A DNA stretch of 64,000 nt from Roseibium algicola (GCF_001999245.1 NZ_CP019630.1:5361001-5425000); one strand, 5' to 3'. Positions 51,712 through 60,560 are shown, numbered from the stretch's first letter. Program-made: numbers and translations. The notes: generated by a model not told the origin, from the sequence alone.

Positions 51712-53238
51712 ATGCCGATCAATTTCATTCCGAACGACCCGAGAGCTGGACACCCGCCTTCAGCCGTCATCGAGGCGCATGCTGAGCGACCAGATGAACT
51801 GGCCCGGTATGTCTATCTGGGCTCCGTCCCGGAAGACACATATCCAACTGACAGCGACGGCTTTCTGTTCTGGCAGTGCCGCGAGGCCGCTCTCAGAGCC
51901 ATCGACCTTTGGGAGTTGATCGACGGGAGTACGCTGACCACGTGGCAGAACGGGAAAACCCTGCGGCTGAAACACAAGACACCGGGGCAGCCTCAACTCA
52001 ATGCCTATTACGACAGGCTTTCGCTTTCGTTTTTTCAGGTGGATGCTGCCGGGGGAGACAGTTACCGCTCAGGGGCAAGTACCGATGTTGTCGCACACGA
52101 GGCGGGCCATGCCTTTCTGGATGCAATCCGCCCGGACCTTTGGGGGGCTTTTCAGGCGGAGCCGGGTGCTTTTCACGAAGCCTTCGGAGACTGCATCGCA
52201 ATTCTCGTCGCGCTTCAGGACAAGGCGACCCGCCAGGTGCTTGTGGATCAAGGGTTGTTGAGACAGAAGAACTTTGTCGAGACCACTGCAGAGGATCTGT
52301 CCCACGGTATTGCCGTCCTGGTCGACGCAAATCACAATGCGGCGGTCCCACGGCGCGCTCTCAACACACATCAATGGGTGATGCCGGCCTCCTTGCCGGT
52401 GTCAGGTGGCCCGGGCGTTCTGATCAACGAAGTACATTCGCTGGGCATGATCTTCAGCGGTTGTTTTTACGACACGCTGACGAACATCTATCAGTCGCGC
52501 GGTGTGGAGAGCGAAAAAGGATTGCTGGCGGCGGCAAGGACGGCGGGAGAGTTGCTGGTTGCTGCTGCGCGTACGGCGCCACTTAAGCCTCGATTTTTCC
52601 AGGCTGTCGGCAACGCCATGCTGATTGCGGACGGAATGCGCAATGCCGGGGTCAATGCCCAGGCAATCCGGGACGGGTTCGAGAGCCATAATGTGCTGTT
52701 GAATGCCGAACAACTGACATCCCCCACCGTAGTTCTGGCTGGCCGACCGCCTTCGGAAACCGTTCATTCCGTTCGTGATGTGCTGACACAGGCCTCCCGC
52801 CGCAGCCTGCTGGAAGTCACCGGAGATGATACGGATCAGCGGTTCTACGGCAGCCGGGTTCAGCTTGGCGATCAGTCGGTAGCAGCCGTTCGGCGGCGCC
52901 AGAAAGTCTCGCTCGCAGATGTCGCCAGCGATCTGGAAGGCGTCTATTGCTACGTTGAGGAAGACGTCCTCATCGGTGAGCAAAACGGGAATGCCGCCCT
53001 GCTGGGCGAGGTGGAGACAGTTCGGCAATCCGCTGTCGAGGCGCAAAGCTTTGTCTTCAGCCTGCATGCCGCCGGTCAGATTTCCGAAGAGGCTCACAGC
53101 CGGGCAGGCGACGATACGATCGGTGCCGTGAGCCATGTGGTCAGTCACGTGGGGGAGGAGCGTCGATTGCTTCGAAAGCGTTTCAATTGCCGGTGTCACG
53201 CTCTTCCAGGTACGGCAAGAGCCTTCCTGTGCACTTGA
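51712..53238 (+). CDS. Thermolysin-like zinc metalloprotease without signal peptide
   Basis: 508 residues; AGGAGG precedes the ATG 18 bases after the DUF2182 stop. The zinc motif HEAGH is at 129-133 (STDVVAHEAGHAFLDAI) and the third ligand Glu156 with Asp160 is in PGAFHEAFGDCIAIL, the same spacing and pattern as NEAISD in thermolysin. Later LINEVHSLGMIFSGCFYDTLTNIY resembles the region that holds the catalytic His in M4 enzymes (VHxxS/G). There is no signal peptide, and no M4 propeptide. The last 170 residues have no clear family; the end contains several Cys and basic residues (RKRFNCRCHALPGTARAFLC). Its stop abuts that of the convergent gene directly. Confidence 0.82.
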   Translation: MPINFIPNDPRAGHPPSAVIEAHAERPDELARYVYLGSVPEDTYPTDSDGFLFWQCREAALRAIDLWELIDGSTLTTWQNGKTLRLKHKTPGQPQLNAYYDRLSLSFFQVDAAGGDSYRSGASTDVVAHEAGHAFLDAIRPDLWGAFQAEPGAFHEAFGDCIAILVALQDKATRQVLVDQGLLRQKNFVETTAEDLSHGIAVLVDANHNAAVPRRALNTHQWVMPASLPVSGGPGVLINEVHSLGMIFSGCFYDTLTNIYQSRGVESEKGLLAAARTAGELLVAAARTAPLKPRFFQAVGNAMLIADGMRNAGVNAQAIRDGFESHNVLLNAEQLTSPTVVLAGRPPSETVHSVRDVLTQASRRSLLEVTGDDTDQRFYGSRVQLGDQSVAAVRRRQKVSLADVASDLEGVYCYVEEDVLIGEQNGNAALLGEVETVRQSAVEAQSFVFSLHAAGQISEEAHSRAGDDTIGAVSHVVSHVGEERRLLRKRFNCRCHALPGTARAFLCT

Positions 53239-54108
53239 TCAGTTGAAGCCCCTTCGCCGAAGTATGCGTCTGCCGGTCTCATCAGTTTCGACATAGTGCG
53301 TCGGTTGACCGAGCAGTGGCGACGCCATGCCTTCCAGTTCTCCTGCTTCAGCTTGGCCTGTCTCACCTGGTGCCATCTCAAGCTGGCCATTGGCCCGCAG
53401 ACTTTGAATGTAGGCCTTTGCCTCCTGGATCGTGTCTTCAGCAACCTCTTTGAATGCGACAGGGTGAGGGCTGTCGGGCTGTTCAATGACAAACGACGTG
53501 GGAAGGTTCAGGAACAGGCCGGAGAGGGCACCAAGAGCGCTGTCTTCCACGGATATCAGGCAATGACCTTCTGCTTCGATCCGTTCCGGACGGAACGAAA
53601 CTTGCTGGAGATCGACAACACCTTCCGCGGCCGCCAGAACCGGCAGCACCAGTTGCAGGTTCTCGGCCGCGTTTCTTTCGGTTTTCCGGGCAATCTTCAA
53701 TAGCATTGCAGGCCAGCCAGACATTCCATCGGCGCCAGTCTCTTCCAGAAGAAGTTTCGGTAAACCTGGCGGAAGAGCGCCATCCGTGCTGCCGGGGCTG
53801 GCGTCGACCAAAGCACATTCCGATGCGGGATCATTTACCGAGAAACGTTCCTGCAATTCTCTCAGTACTGTCGCGTCAACACCGGGTTTGTTCGTCTCAA
53901 TGACCTGGGAGGGGCCAGCTGGAAGCCGTAGCTCTCTCAAGGTGGACAGGACTTCAGCTGCGTCATTTGACGAGCGAACAACCAGCGCAAAGGCAAGCCG
54001 AGCTCCCGTTTCATCTCTCATCTGGCCAATCGCATCCAGTGCCTCACAGACGAAGGGTCTGAGAGCGCCATGCGGGTCAAGAAGACTGTCCGGTGTCAGA
54101 AGCAGCAA
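53239..54108 (-). CDS. Hypothetical protein with possible CTG/TTG start
   Basis: 289 residues from a TTG at 54108. No family was recognised. The protein is soluble-looking and acidic, with RLAFALVVRSSNDAAEVLSTLRELRLPAG and LPPGLPKLLLEETGADGMSG; a helical C-terminal region (EVAEDTIQEAKAYIQSLRAN) precedes a Gly/Glu-rich tail and a basic end RRILRRRGFN. AGGAGG at 54128-54123 is 14 bases from the TTG but only 5 or 8 bases from two in-frame CTG codons (54117, 54114), which may be the true start. Its stop directly touches the stop of the metalloprotease gene. Downstream of the DLH-like gene by 27 bases. Confidence 0.6.
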   Translation of the reverse strand: MLLLTPDSLLDPHGALRPFVCEALDAIGQMRDETGARLAFALVVRSSNDAAEVLSTLRELRLPAGPSQVIETNKPGVDATVLRELQERFSVNDPASECALVDASPGSTDGALPPGLPKLLLEETGADGMSGWPAMLLKIARKTERNAAENLQLVLPVLAAAEGVVDLQQVSFRPERIEAEGHCLISVEDSALGALSGLFLNLPTSFVIEQPDSPHPVAFKEVAEDTIQEAKAYIQSLRANGQLEMAPGETGQAEAGELEGMASPLLGQPTHYVETDETGRRILRRRGFN

Positions 54109-54135
54109 CCGCAGCAGTTTGGCCTCCTGGTTTCC

Positions 54136-54717
54136 TCAGACGCGTTGCAGGAATTCAATGACCCGCCGGGTGAGCAGGGCAGACGCTTCTGCATCAAACG
54201 ATGGTAGCGACCTATCGGCGAAATAGTGCTCCTCTCCGGGATAGAGAAAAAGAGCTGCATCCTCTGCCGTATCGACGATCGCGCGCGCGGCATCGATGTC
54301 ACCCTCGCCGACGAAGAAAGGATCATTGTCCATTGCGTGGATTTGAACAGGGACGCCATTAGGCCAGGGCCCAAAAGACCAGTCACCGCTGATCGGCAGG
54401 CAGGAGTGGATCAGCAAGGCAGCCCGTGCTCCAGGCCGGGTTTGAGCAAGCTTCTGCGCCGGCAACACACCAAACGAGAAACCCGCGTAGACGAGATCGT
54501 GGGGGAGGTCATCTGCCAAATGGACACCGCGTTCGCGCATCTCGTCAAAGCCGGTTTCCTCGATGAAGGCGAGGCCCTTCTCGATGCTGTTGAACGTTTT
54601 ACCCTCGAACAGATCCGGCGTGTGCACTTTGTGACCGGCCTGTCGCAGATCGTCTGCAAACTTCAGCACCCCGGAAGTCAAGCCAAGCGCATGGTGAAAC
54701 AGCAGAACCTCAGACAT
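54136..54717 (-). CDS. Dienelactone hydrolase-family alpha/beta hydrolase
   Basis: 193 residues from the ATG at 54717 with GGAGGAG upstream. The order of family motifs is present: VLLFHHALGLTSGVLKFADDLRQAGHKVHTPDLFEG, then VYAGFSFGVLPAQKLAQTRP, where the nucleophile elbow is G-F-S-F-G (Ser rather than the Cys of classical dienelactone hydrolase), then NDPFFVGEGDIDAARA, and LFLYPGEEHYFADRSLPSFD with the catalytic His. It should hydrolyse an ester or lactone. The location after the tyrosinase cluster allows a role in processing oxidised phenolics, but this is an inference. Confidence 0.82.
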   Translation of the reverse strand: MSEVLLFHHALGLTSGVLKFADDLRQAGHKVHTPDLFEGKTFNSIEKGLAFIEETGFDEMRERGVHLADDLPHDLVYAGFSFGVLPAQKLAQTRPGARAALLIHSCLPISGDWSFGPWPNGVPVQIHAMDNDPFFVGEGDIDAARAIVDTAEDAALFLYPGEEHYFADRSLPSFDAEASALLTRRVIEFLQRV

Positions 54718-55038
54718 CTGGCTCCTCCAGAAGTGGAAAATATCACGCAGCAAGGCATCATGTCATCGGTGGGGCCATGCAAAGTGCGATCCGCCTCCGG
54801 GGACGCCTATACGTCGGACGGACTTCTGGCTTTCCGAAGCTGATTGGCAGCGAGAGTGGTAACACGTGGTACTGCGCGCGGGCAGGAAGGAGGTTGAGCG
54901 ATCTCTATTTTCATTTCGGGTTGTCAGACCTCCCGGTGCTCTTCGCGCGCCGCGCCTGTTGCCTCGCGTTTTTGCCTTCCGGACTTTGTAGTCCGGAAGG
55001 CTGTATTCGTGAAATTGAAGATCTGCTGCTTGCTCAGC
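54718..55038. other. Intergenic region with a strong hairpin
   Basis: About 320 bases between the start of the DLH-like gene and the 3' end of the sulfatase gene. Besides the hairpin at 54974-55001 nothing was recognised. Confidence 0.4.
54974..55001. terminator. Strong 11-bp hairpin downstream of the sulfatase gene
   Basis: GCCTTCCGGAC / GTCCGGAAGGC with a 6-base loop, perfect over 11 pairs, 37 bases after the sulfatase stop on the minus strand. There is no T-run in either direction, so it is a terminator-like or RNA-stabilising element. Confidence 0.55.
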
Positions 55039-56574
55039 TTACTGCGGTGGCGGCGCAGCGTTCATAATCCGCTTCGACATGTCCTCAACAGACGTGGAGA
55101 AACTGGCAATCCGCGGCGGGAATTCCTCGAAGGAGGCAACAAACTTGTTCACCAGGCCGAGTGCTGGACCGATGGCCCAGGACCTGTTCTCCTGCCATTC
55201 GTCAAATCCCCGGGCGTCGTGGAACCGTTCAAAGGGATCGAGATCGAGGCGCGTGATCAACGGGGAGGTCATTTCATACTGGTTGCCGTTGAACCAACGG
55301 TCTTGGCTGGTGAATAGGAACTTCCATTCCCCGAACCGCAGGCCGTGGAAAGTGGTTTCAGTGAAATAGAAGAACTCCATCCGGTTGGAAGGCCCGGTTT
55401 GGGTCAGCAACGGGGTCTGGTCATAGCCGTCCAGATGAACCTTGAAGGTCTTGCCGCCAATGTCCGCACCCGCCAGAAGCTGTTCCTTGATGTCTGGCTG
55501 ACCCAGTTGGGACATGATGGTCGGGATCCAGTCCTCCATTGTCATAAGTTCGCCGGTGGTGGTTCCAGCCGGCGTTACTCCGGGCCAGCGAACTGCCATC
55601 GGCACCTTGAAGCCGCCTTCATAACCGCCCACGCCCTTTTCACCCCGGAAAGGCTGGTTGCCGCCGTCGGGCCAGGAATTGGACGCCGCACCGTTGTCGG
55701 TGGAGAACATCACCATCGTATTGTCGGCGACGCCAAGTTCGTCCAGCAGGTTCAGAAGCTCACCCACGTCGTCGTCCAGTTCCACCATGCCGTCGGCATA
55801 GACATTGCCGGTGCCGGTGATGCCGTCATAATGGTCGTTCAGGTTGGTGCGATAGTGCATGCGGGTGGTGTTGTGCCAGACGAAGAACGGCTCGTTGGCG
55901 GTGACAGCCTCCGTAATGAAGCGCTTGCTTTCTTCAAGCACGTCCTGGTCAAGGTTGCGCTGAACTTCCTGTCCGAACGGGCCGAGATCCTCGATCTCCT
56001 GACCGCCATCTGCTTTTGCAAAGCTGTGAATGATGCCTCGCTGTGCCAGGTTCGCATCCTCGAAAGCCTGTGCCGGATAATCCACCTGCTCGATATATTC
56101 CCCGGCGTTCAGGTGGTAGAGGATCCCGAAGAATTCATCGAACCCGTGGTTTGTGGGCAGATGTTCGTCCCGGTCACCAAGATGGTTCTTTCCGAATTGG
56201 CCGGTGCGGTATCCCAAGGGCTTGAGCATTTCGGCCAGTGTCGGATCTTCGGTCGAAAGACCTTGTGGCGCACCGGGGAGACCGACGGTGGACAGGCCGA
56301 CCCTAAGCGGGTACTGGCCCGTGATGAAGGCCGCCCGGCCTGCGGTACAGGACGCCTGGGCATAATGGTCCATGAAGAGCATGCCTTCGTTTGCGATCCT
56401 GTCGATATTCGGCGTTTCGCCTGCCATCATGCCTCGGTGGTATGCCGAGATGTTCCACATCCCGACGTCATCCCCCCAGATGACGAGAATATTTGGCTTG
56501 TCTGGTTCCTGGGCTGTGGCAGCTACCGGGGCCAGGCAGGCAGCAAGTGCCGCTGCCGCAATAAGTTTCAACAT
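55039..56574 (-). CDS. Exported arylsulfatase-type sulfatase
   Basis: 511 residues from the ATG at 56574 with AAGGAG upstream; a GTG one codon earlier is also open. A Sec signal ends ACLAPVAATAQ. Metal Asp pair in ILVIWGDDVGMWN; the formylglycine site is QASCTAGRAAFITGQYP (C-T-A-G-R, Ala for the usual Pro), with the Cys expected to be oxidised to formylglycine. MFSTDNGAASNSWPDGG and FRGEKGVGGYEGGFKVP are typical of the family. It should release sulfate from organic sulfate esters in the periplasm; marine polysaccharide or phenolic sulfates are possible substrates. A dedicated sulfatase-activating enzyme gene is not seen in this window. Confidence 0.93.
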   Translation of the reverse strand: MLKLIAAAALAACLAPVAATAQEPDKPNILVIWGDDVGMWNISAYHRGMMAGETPNIDRIANEGMLFMDHYAQASCTAGRAAFITGQYPLRVGLSTVGLPGAPQGLSTEDPTLAEMLKPLGYRTGQFGKNHLGDRDEHLPTNHGFDEFFGILYHLNAGEYIEQVDYPAQAFEDANLAQRGIIHSFAKADGGQEIEDLGPFGQEVQRNLDQDVLEESKRFITEAVTANEPFFVWHNTTRMHYRTNLNDHYDGITGTGNVYADGMVELDDDVGELLNLLDELGVADNTMVMFSTDNGAASNSWPDGGNQPFRGEKGVGGYEGGFKVPMAVRWPGVTPAGTTTGELMTMEDWIPTIMSQLGQPDIKEQLLAGADIGGKTFKVHLDGYDQTPLLTQTGPSNRMEFFYFTETTFHGLRFGEWKFLFTSQDRWFNGNQYEMTSPLITRLDLDPFERFHDARGFDEWQENRSWAIGPALGLVNKFVASFEEFPPRIASFSTSVEDMSKRIMNAAPPPQ

Positions 56575-57069
56575 CACGCGGCTCCTTCATGAACGATAAG
56601 TCCATCAAACAGCCCAATGATCCCATACGTCAAATGGATTGCAAAAATTCTGTATGCAAACTTTGGGTGTGAGTTAATGCGAGTGTTCGAACAAGAAGGG
56701 TATATGCCACCGGAAAGTGAGCTGCTGATTTCGGGACATGGTGGCAAAGACTTCCAAAGTTGCATCGACCAGACAGTTCAGTGAACGTTGACGATTTACC
56801 CCAAGCAAAGTCCAATTCGTTGCTGGATAATATCCCGGGGAAATTGCATACTGTAGCTTCGCTACCAAATTGAAGTTGTTCTTTTTCTTCGGGTGTTGGG
56901 AGCTCGTATTGAAAAGGTGGCCCGGCAGACTGGCGAGTATGAGAGTAGAGGACTGCCTTCATGCAAAAATCGGTCTGTCAAACGGGCGGTAAGTGCGCAA
57001 GCAAGTGGAAATCGACACACAGGGCCATGCAGCAAACCCGTAGCGACTTTTGAGGCAGGAGAGGCGGAC
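56575..57069. other. Intergenic region upstream of the sulfatase and outer-membrane protein genes
   Basis: About 495 bases between divergent genes. AT content is somewhat higher at 56600-56720, where a sulfatase promoter could lie. Open frames on both strands here do not resemble known families. No operator was recognised. Confidence 0.45.
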
Positions 57070-58053
57070 GTGGGCGAGACCAGAACCAGCAAAGCACGCA
57101 GACACTCACTCACCTTGAAGGTGTCGCTGTTCGCACTGATGTGCCTTGCGGGCACACCGCAGCAGGCAAACTCGGCTGAAAGCGGTGTCGGGTTCTATCT
57201 GCTTGGGTCCAAGGGGCCATTTGCGGCGGTGCTGCCCGGGCCGGGTGTCTACTTTCAAAATGACGTCTATTTCTATTCAGGGTCTGCCGGGGCGAGCCGT
57301 GACCTGCCTGTTGGCGGCAGGGTTATCGGCAATGTCGACGCGACCGCCTATATCGATCTCGCAACAGGCTTGTGGGTTGTACCGACAAGCGTACTTGGGG
57401 GCAGCCTTGCCCTGCAGGCGACGGTTCCCTGGGGTGGACAATCCGTCGATGCTTCACTTGATGCCGGCGGAATTCTCGGAGCGTCTGTCAGCGATACGGT
57501 GTTCACGATTGGTGACCCCGTTGTTGGCGCCTCGCTGGGCTGGCACAACGGCAATTGGCACTGGACGACGGGTTTCCTCGTCAACGTGCCGGTGGGGGAC
57601 TACCAGAAAGGCGAGATTGCCAACGTTGCCTTCAATCGTTGGGGGCTCGACATCAACGGTGGCGTGACCTGGTTCGATCCTAAAAGCGGTTGGGAGGTTT
57701 CTGGTGTCGCCGGTTTCACCTTCAACGGCGAAAACCCGGCCACGAACTACACCACCGGAACGGAATTTCACTTCGAAGGGGCGCTCACCAAAACCTTTTC
57801 ACCCCAGTTCTCGGCGGGACTGGTCGGCTATTACTACGACCAGATTACAGCCGACAGCGGATCCGGCGCCAGGCTTGGCGATTTCGAGGGGCGCGTTGCC
57901 GCACTCGGCGGCACGGCGGGCTACAATTTCCAGCTCGGCCAGACACCGGTCTCGACACGCGTGAAGGTTTACCGGGAGTTCGCTGCGGAAAATCGTCTGG
58001 AAGGGACGTCGGCCTATCTCACCCTGACGATCCCGCTGGGCGTCAAACAGTAG
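57070..58053 (+). CDS. Outer-membrane barrel, phenol meta-pathway transporter family
   Basis: 327 residues from a GTG at 57070 with AGGAGAGG upstream. The signal is LKVSLFALMCLAGTPQQANSAE. The mature part alternates strands of aromatic and polar residues as in beta-barrels: GFYLLGSKGPFAAVLPGPGVYFQNDVYFY, GNWHWTTGFLVNVPVGDYQKGEIANVAFNRWGLDINGGVTWFDP, and it ends with a strand (EGTSAYLTLTIPLGVKQ). This fits the COG4313 / MetA-pathway-of-phenol family of outer-membrane proteins that are thought to take up aromatic or hydrophobic compounds. It lies opposite the sulfatase, so transport of a sulfated aromatic is possible. Confidence 0.8.
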   Translation: MGETRTSKARRHSLTLKVSLFALMCLAGTPQQANSAESGVGFYLLGSKGPFAAVLPGPGVYFQNDVYFYSGSAGASRDLPVGGRVIGNVDATAYIDLATGLWVVPTSVLGGSLALQATVPWGGQSVDASLDAGGILGASVSDTVFTIGDPVVGASLGWHNGNWHWTTGFLVNVPVGDYQKGEIANVAFNRWGLDINGGVTWFDPKSGWEVSGVAGFTFNGENPATNYTTGTEFHFEGALTKTFSPQFSAGLVGYYYDQITADSGSGARLGDFEGRVAALGGTAGYNFQLGQTPVSTRVKVYREFAAENRLEGTSAYLTLTIPLGVKQ

Positions 58054-58509
58054 CGCAGACTGGGCAAATTTTTATCTTGTTCAGCAGGCCATGAAGACCT
58101 CAAGTCACATGTAGATGTGGCCTTTTTCAAGACAGGCGAGCGGCGCAAAACCAGATCCGTCTTTGCAGAGGGAGAACTTCAGGATTCCGCAGTCGATTTC
58201 CAAAAGAAGCCAGAGCTTTCAAGGATCTATCCAAACCAACTTCTACAGAGGCCGAGGAGTATCTCTTTGTTGTTTCTGGTTTCGGTCGTAAAAAGCGTTT
58301 GAACGCAAGTCGCCCGACGCGTTGCCGAAAGCAATTTTGCCAGACAATCCTTCAGCTCGAAGACGAACGCCCCGGTCAAAAAGGCGGTATTGAGATCGGT
58401 ATTTGCCCCTTGTGTTCGCCCGCTGGATGCCCGCGTTTCCTAAAAGGCTTATTTGGTACTATCGTTACCGTTGTCCCTGCAGTTCTGCCAAACAATGCTG
58501 GGCCCGATT
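58054..58509. other. Intergenic region without a recognised feature
   Basis: About 455 bases between the convergent outer-membrane protein and M20 peptidase genes. Short frames occur but none has a ribosome site plus family match. No perfect terminator stem was found. Confidence 0.45.
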
Positions 58510-60036
58510 TCACAGGTCGTCCAGATTGTCCATCATCTGGTAGAAGAAGCCGATGGTCTTGCCGTATTCATCGACTCTGATGCGCTCATTGACACCATGG
58601 AAACCTTCAAATTCCTTCGTGTTTTCAAGCTGGATGCCGGTGATGGTAAAAACGTCCGGAGCGAACGGCCGGGCCTGGAAGTGTTTTGAATCCGAGCCGC
58701 CGATCACGAAGAACGGCGCCACGACGAGATCATTGCCCCAGATCTGGCGAATGGTCTTTTCCAGTGCCTTGTAGCCGGGGCCTTCGGGGTCAGCCATGGC
58801 GGTTGCAGGTGTCGAGGCGGAGATGTCCCGAATGGTTATGCGGTCGTCGCCGATGGCATCCTTTACGTGCTGGATGATGACCTCGGGCGTGTCGCCGGGC
58901 ATGGGGCGAAAATTCACGACTGCCGTCGCTGAAGGTGGCAGAACGTTATCCTTGATGCCTGCATTGAACATGCTGACGGCGATTGTCGTATGCATCATGG
59001 CCCGGGTGACCTGATTGCCGGCCATGACCTCGACAAACTGCTTTTCGAGATCGGTCATCTCGCCGTCCTTGCCGAAGGCAACGGCTGCATAAAGCGGCTG
59101 ATAGGCTTCATCCAGTTCAGGCCCGAGATAACGATACTGATGACGCAGCGCAGGATGAATGCGGTAGGGAAACTGCGCGGCTTCCAGCTTGGTGATCGCC
59201 TTTGCGAGAATGCCGATATTCGATTCCTCGGGCGGCTGCGATGAATGACCTCCGACCCCATGCATCGCCAGTTCCAGGCTGACGTAGCCCTTTTGCGCTA
59301 TGCCGATCAGCGCCGTATTATCTGGAAGTCCGGGGAAGAGACCGGGCACCAGCGGAGCTGACTCGTCCATGACAAAGGCAAATCGCTTGATGCCGCGTTT
59401 TTCCAGGGTCTCCGCAATGAATCTGGCCCCTTCCGGGCCGCCGACTTCCTCATCCTGGCCAAAGACGAAATAAATCGTCCGTTCCGGCTGCCAGCCTTCC
59501 TTGATCTTCATTTCAGCGGCTTCAAGAATGCCGTGAATCTGGTTCTTGTCGTCAAGGACACCACGTCCCCAAATGTATCCGTCGGCAACTGCCCCGGAGA
59601 AAGGATCCTGTTCCCACTGATCTCGCGAGTCCGCCGGCACTGGCACCACATCCTGGTGGGCGTAGAAGAGTGCTGGCTCCAGATCCGGGTTCTTGCCTTC
59701 CCAGGTGTAAAGCAGGCTGTAGGGACGCGGATCACCGAGGATTTCTCGCTTCAAGACCTTGTGTACCTCCGGATAGGCCTCGACAAGGAACGCGTGATAG
59801 TCCTCAAACGCCTTGGTGTCGAAGTCGTCCCGGTCCTGATTCGAGATCGTCGGAAACTGCACGGCCTTGGATAGTCGCTCCACCGCGCCATCGAGGTCGA
59901 CGTCGATCGAAATCTGTTCGACGCCTTTCATTTGCTTGGAAGAGAAATCCTGCGGCTCTTCCGCCAAGGCAGTTGCGCCAAAGGCAATGGAAGCCACGAG
60001 TGAAAAGCCGGCCGCATATCTGGTGGGGCACTTCAT
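58510..60036 (-). CDS. Exported M20-family zinc peptidase
   Basis: 508 residues; CCAGGAGACC precedes the ATG. A Sec signal FSLVASIAFGATALAEEP leads. Zinc-ligand motifs: LFYAHQDVVPVPADSRDQW (HxD), YIWGRGVLDDKNQIHGILEA (the bridging Asp), FVFGQDEEVGGPEGARFI (catalytic Glu and next ligand), and GVGGHSSQPPEESNIGIL in the dimerisation domain. It resembles PM20D1 and bacterial carboxypeptidase S-type enzymes, which cleave or form N-acyl amino acids and dipeptides. It should act in the periplasm. The start ATG overlaps the stop of the upstream amidohydrolase fragment. Confidence 0.93.
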   Translation of the reverse strand: MKCPTRYAAGFSLVASIAFGATALAEEPQDFSSKQMKGVEQISIDVDLDGAVERLSKAVQFPTISNQDRDDFDTKAFEDYHAFLVEAYPEVHKVLKREILGDPRPYSLLYTWEGKNPDLEPALFYAHQDVVPVPADSRDQWEQDPFSGAVADGYIWGRGVLDDKNQIHGILEAAEMKIKEGWQPERTIYFVFGQDEEVGGPEGARFIAETLEKRGIKRFAFVMDESAPLVPGLFPGLPDNTALIGIAQKGYVSLELAMHGVGGHSSQPPEESNIGILAKAITKLEAAQFPYRIHPALRHQYRYLGPELDEAYQPLYAAVAFGKDGEMTDLEKQFVEVMAGNQVTRAMMHTTIAVSMFNAGIKDNVLPPSATAVVNFRPMPGDTPEVIIQHVKDAIGDDRITIRDISASTPATAMADPEGPGYKALEKTIRQIWGNDLVVAPFFVIGGSDSKHFQARPFAPDVFTITGIQLENTKEFEGFHGVNERIRVDEYGKTIGFFYQMMDNLDDL

Positions 60037-60239
60037 GTTGGTCTCCTGGCGTGCTCGTTCGACAAGAACCGATCCTGGTTGATCGTGTTCTTGTAGATTT
60101 CGCCGTCCTTCATGATCAGGATGAGATTTTCATCGGATCTGCGATCAGGCCAATTATTGTTCTCGTCCGTCACCCGGTTAGCGAGAAGTTCCATCCATTT
60201 TGCACCCATTTTTCGGGCTTGGTAATTAATCTTGATCAA
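60033..60239 (-). pseudogene. C-terminal fragment of an imidazolonepropionase-type amidohydrolase
   Basis: A 68-codon frame whose segment SDENLILIMKDGEIYKNTI matches the usual end of metal-dependent amidohydrolases of the imidazolonepropionase-like family (ILLIMKDGKIYKN). The part upstream (residues 1-30) no longer looks like the family, so the gene was cut down. Its TGA overlaps the M20 start (ATGA). It may survive as a short leader peptide, but a decayed fragment is more likely. Confidence 0.55.
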
Positions 60240-60430
60240 TCAGCTGGTCTGTTTTGCAAATTGGCCAAAAAGCGACGGTGGGGAAGCACTACTTGAACCT
60301 GCGATCGTCGTCCTGGAAACCGGCTCTGTTTGCGGGGGGCTCTTTGGATACTCGCTCATGGTCTGTCAGCGGCCCTTCGAATGCCGATGGTGTCGAGAAC
60401 CGTGGCATGGAATGGCGGAAACCGGTGCTG

Positions 60431-60471
60431 ACAAAAAGAAAACCCGCCCGATCGTTTCCGATGGGCGGGTT
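60431..60471 (-). terminator. nrdJ terminator
   Basis: Stem AACCCGCCC / GGGCGGGTT with a 13-base loop. On the minus strand it is followed by TTTTCTTTTTG, a good terminator tail. It lies about 125 bases after the nrdJ stop. Confidence 0.8.
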
Positions 60472-60560
60472 CTTTCGTCTGGGCGCCGGGAGCCGCGCTG
60501 TGGCCGGTGGTAACCGGCCTGGGCGAACTCCCGGCTAAGCTTTGTGTGCGATCGAATTCA

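Noticed and set aside
56893..57069. N-terminal extension of the outer-membrane barrel gene
   Set aside because: The extra 59 residues are hydrophilic and precede the signal peptide; the GTG at 57070 has a strong ribosome site.
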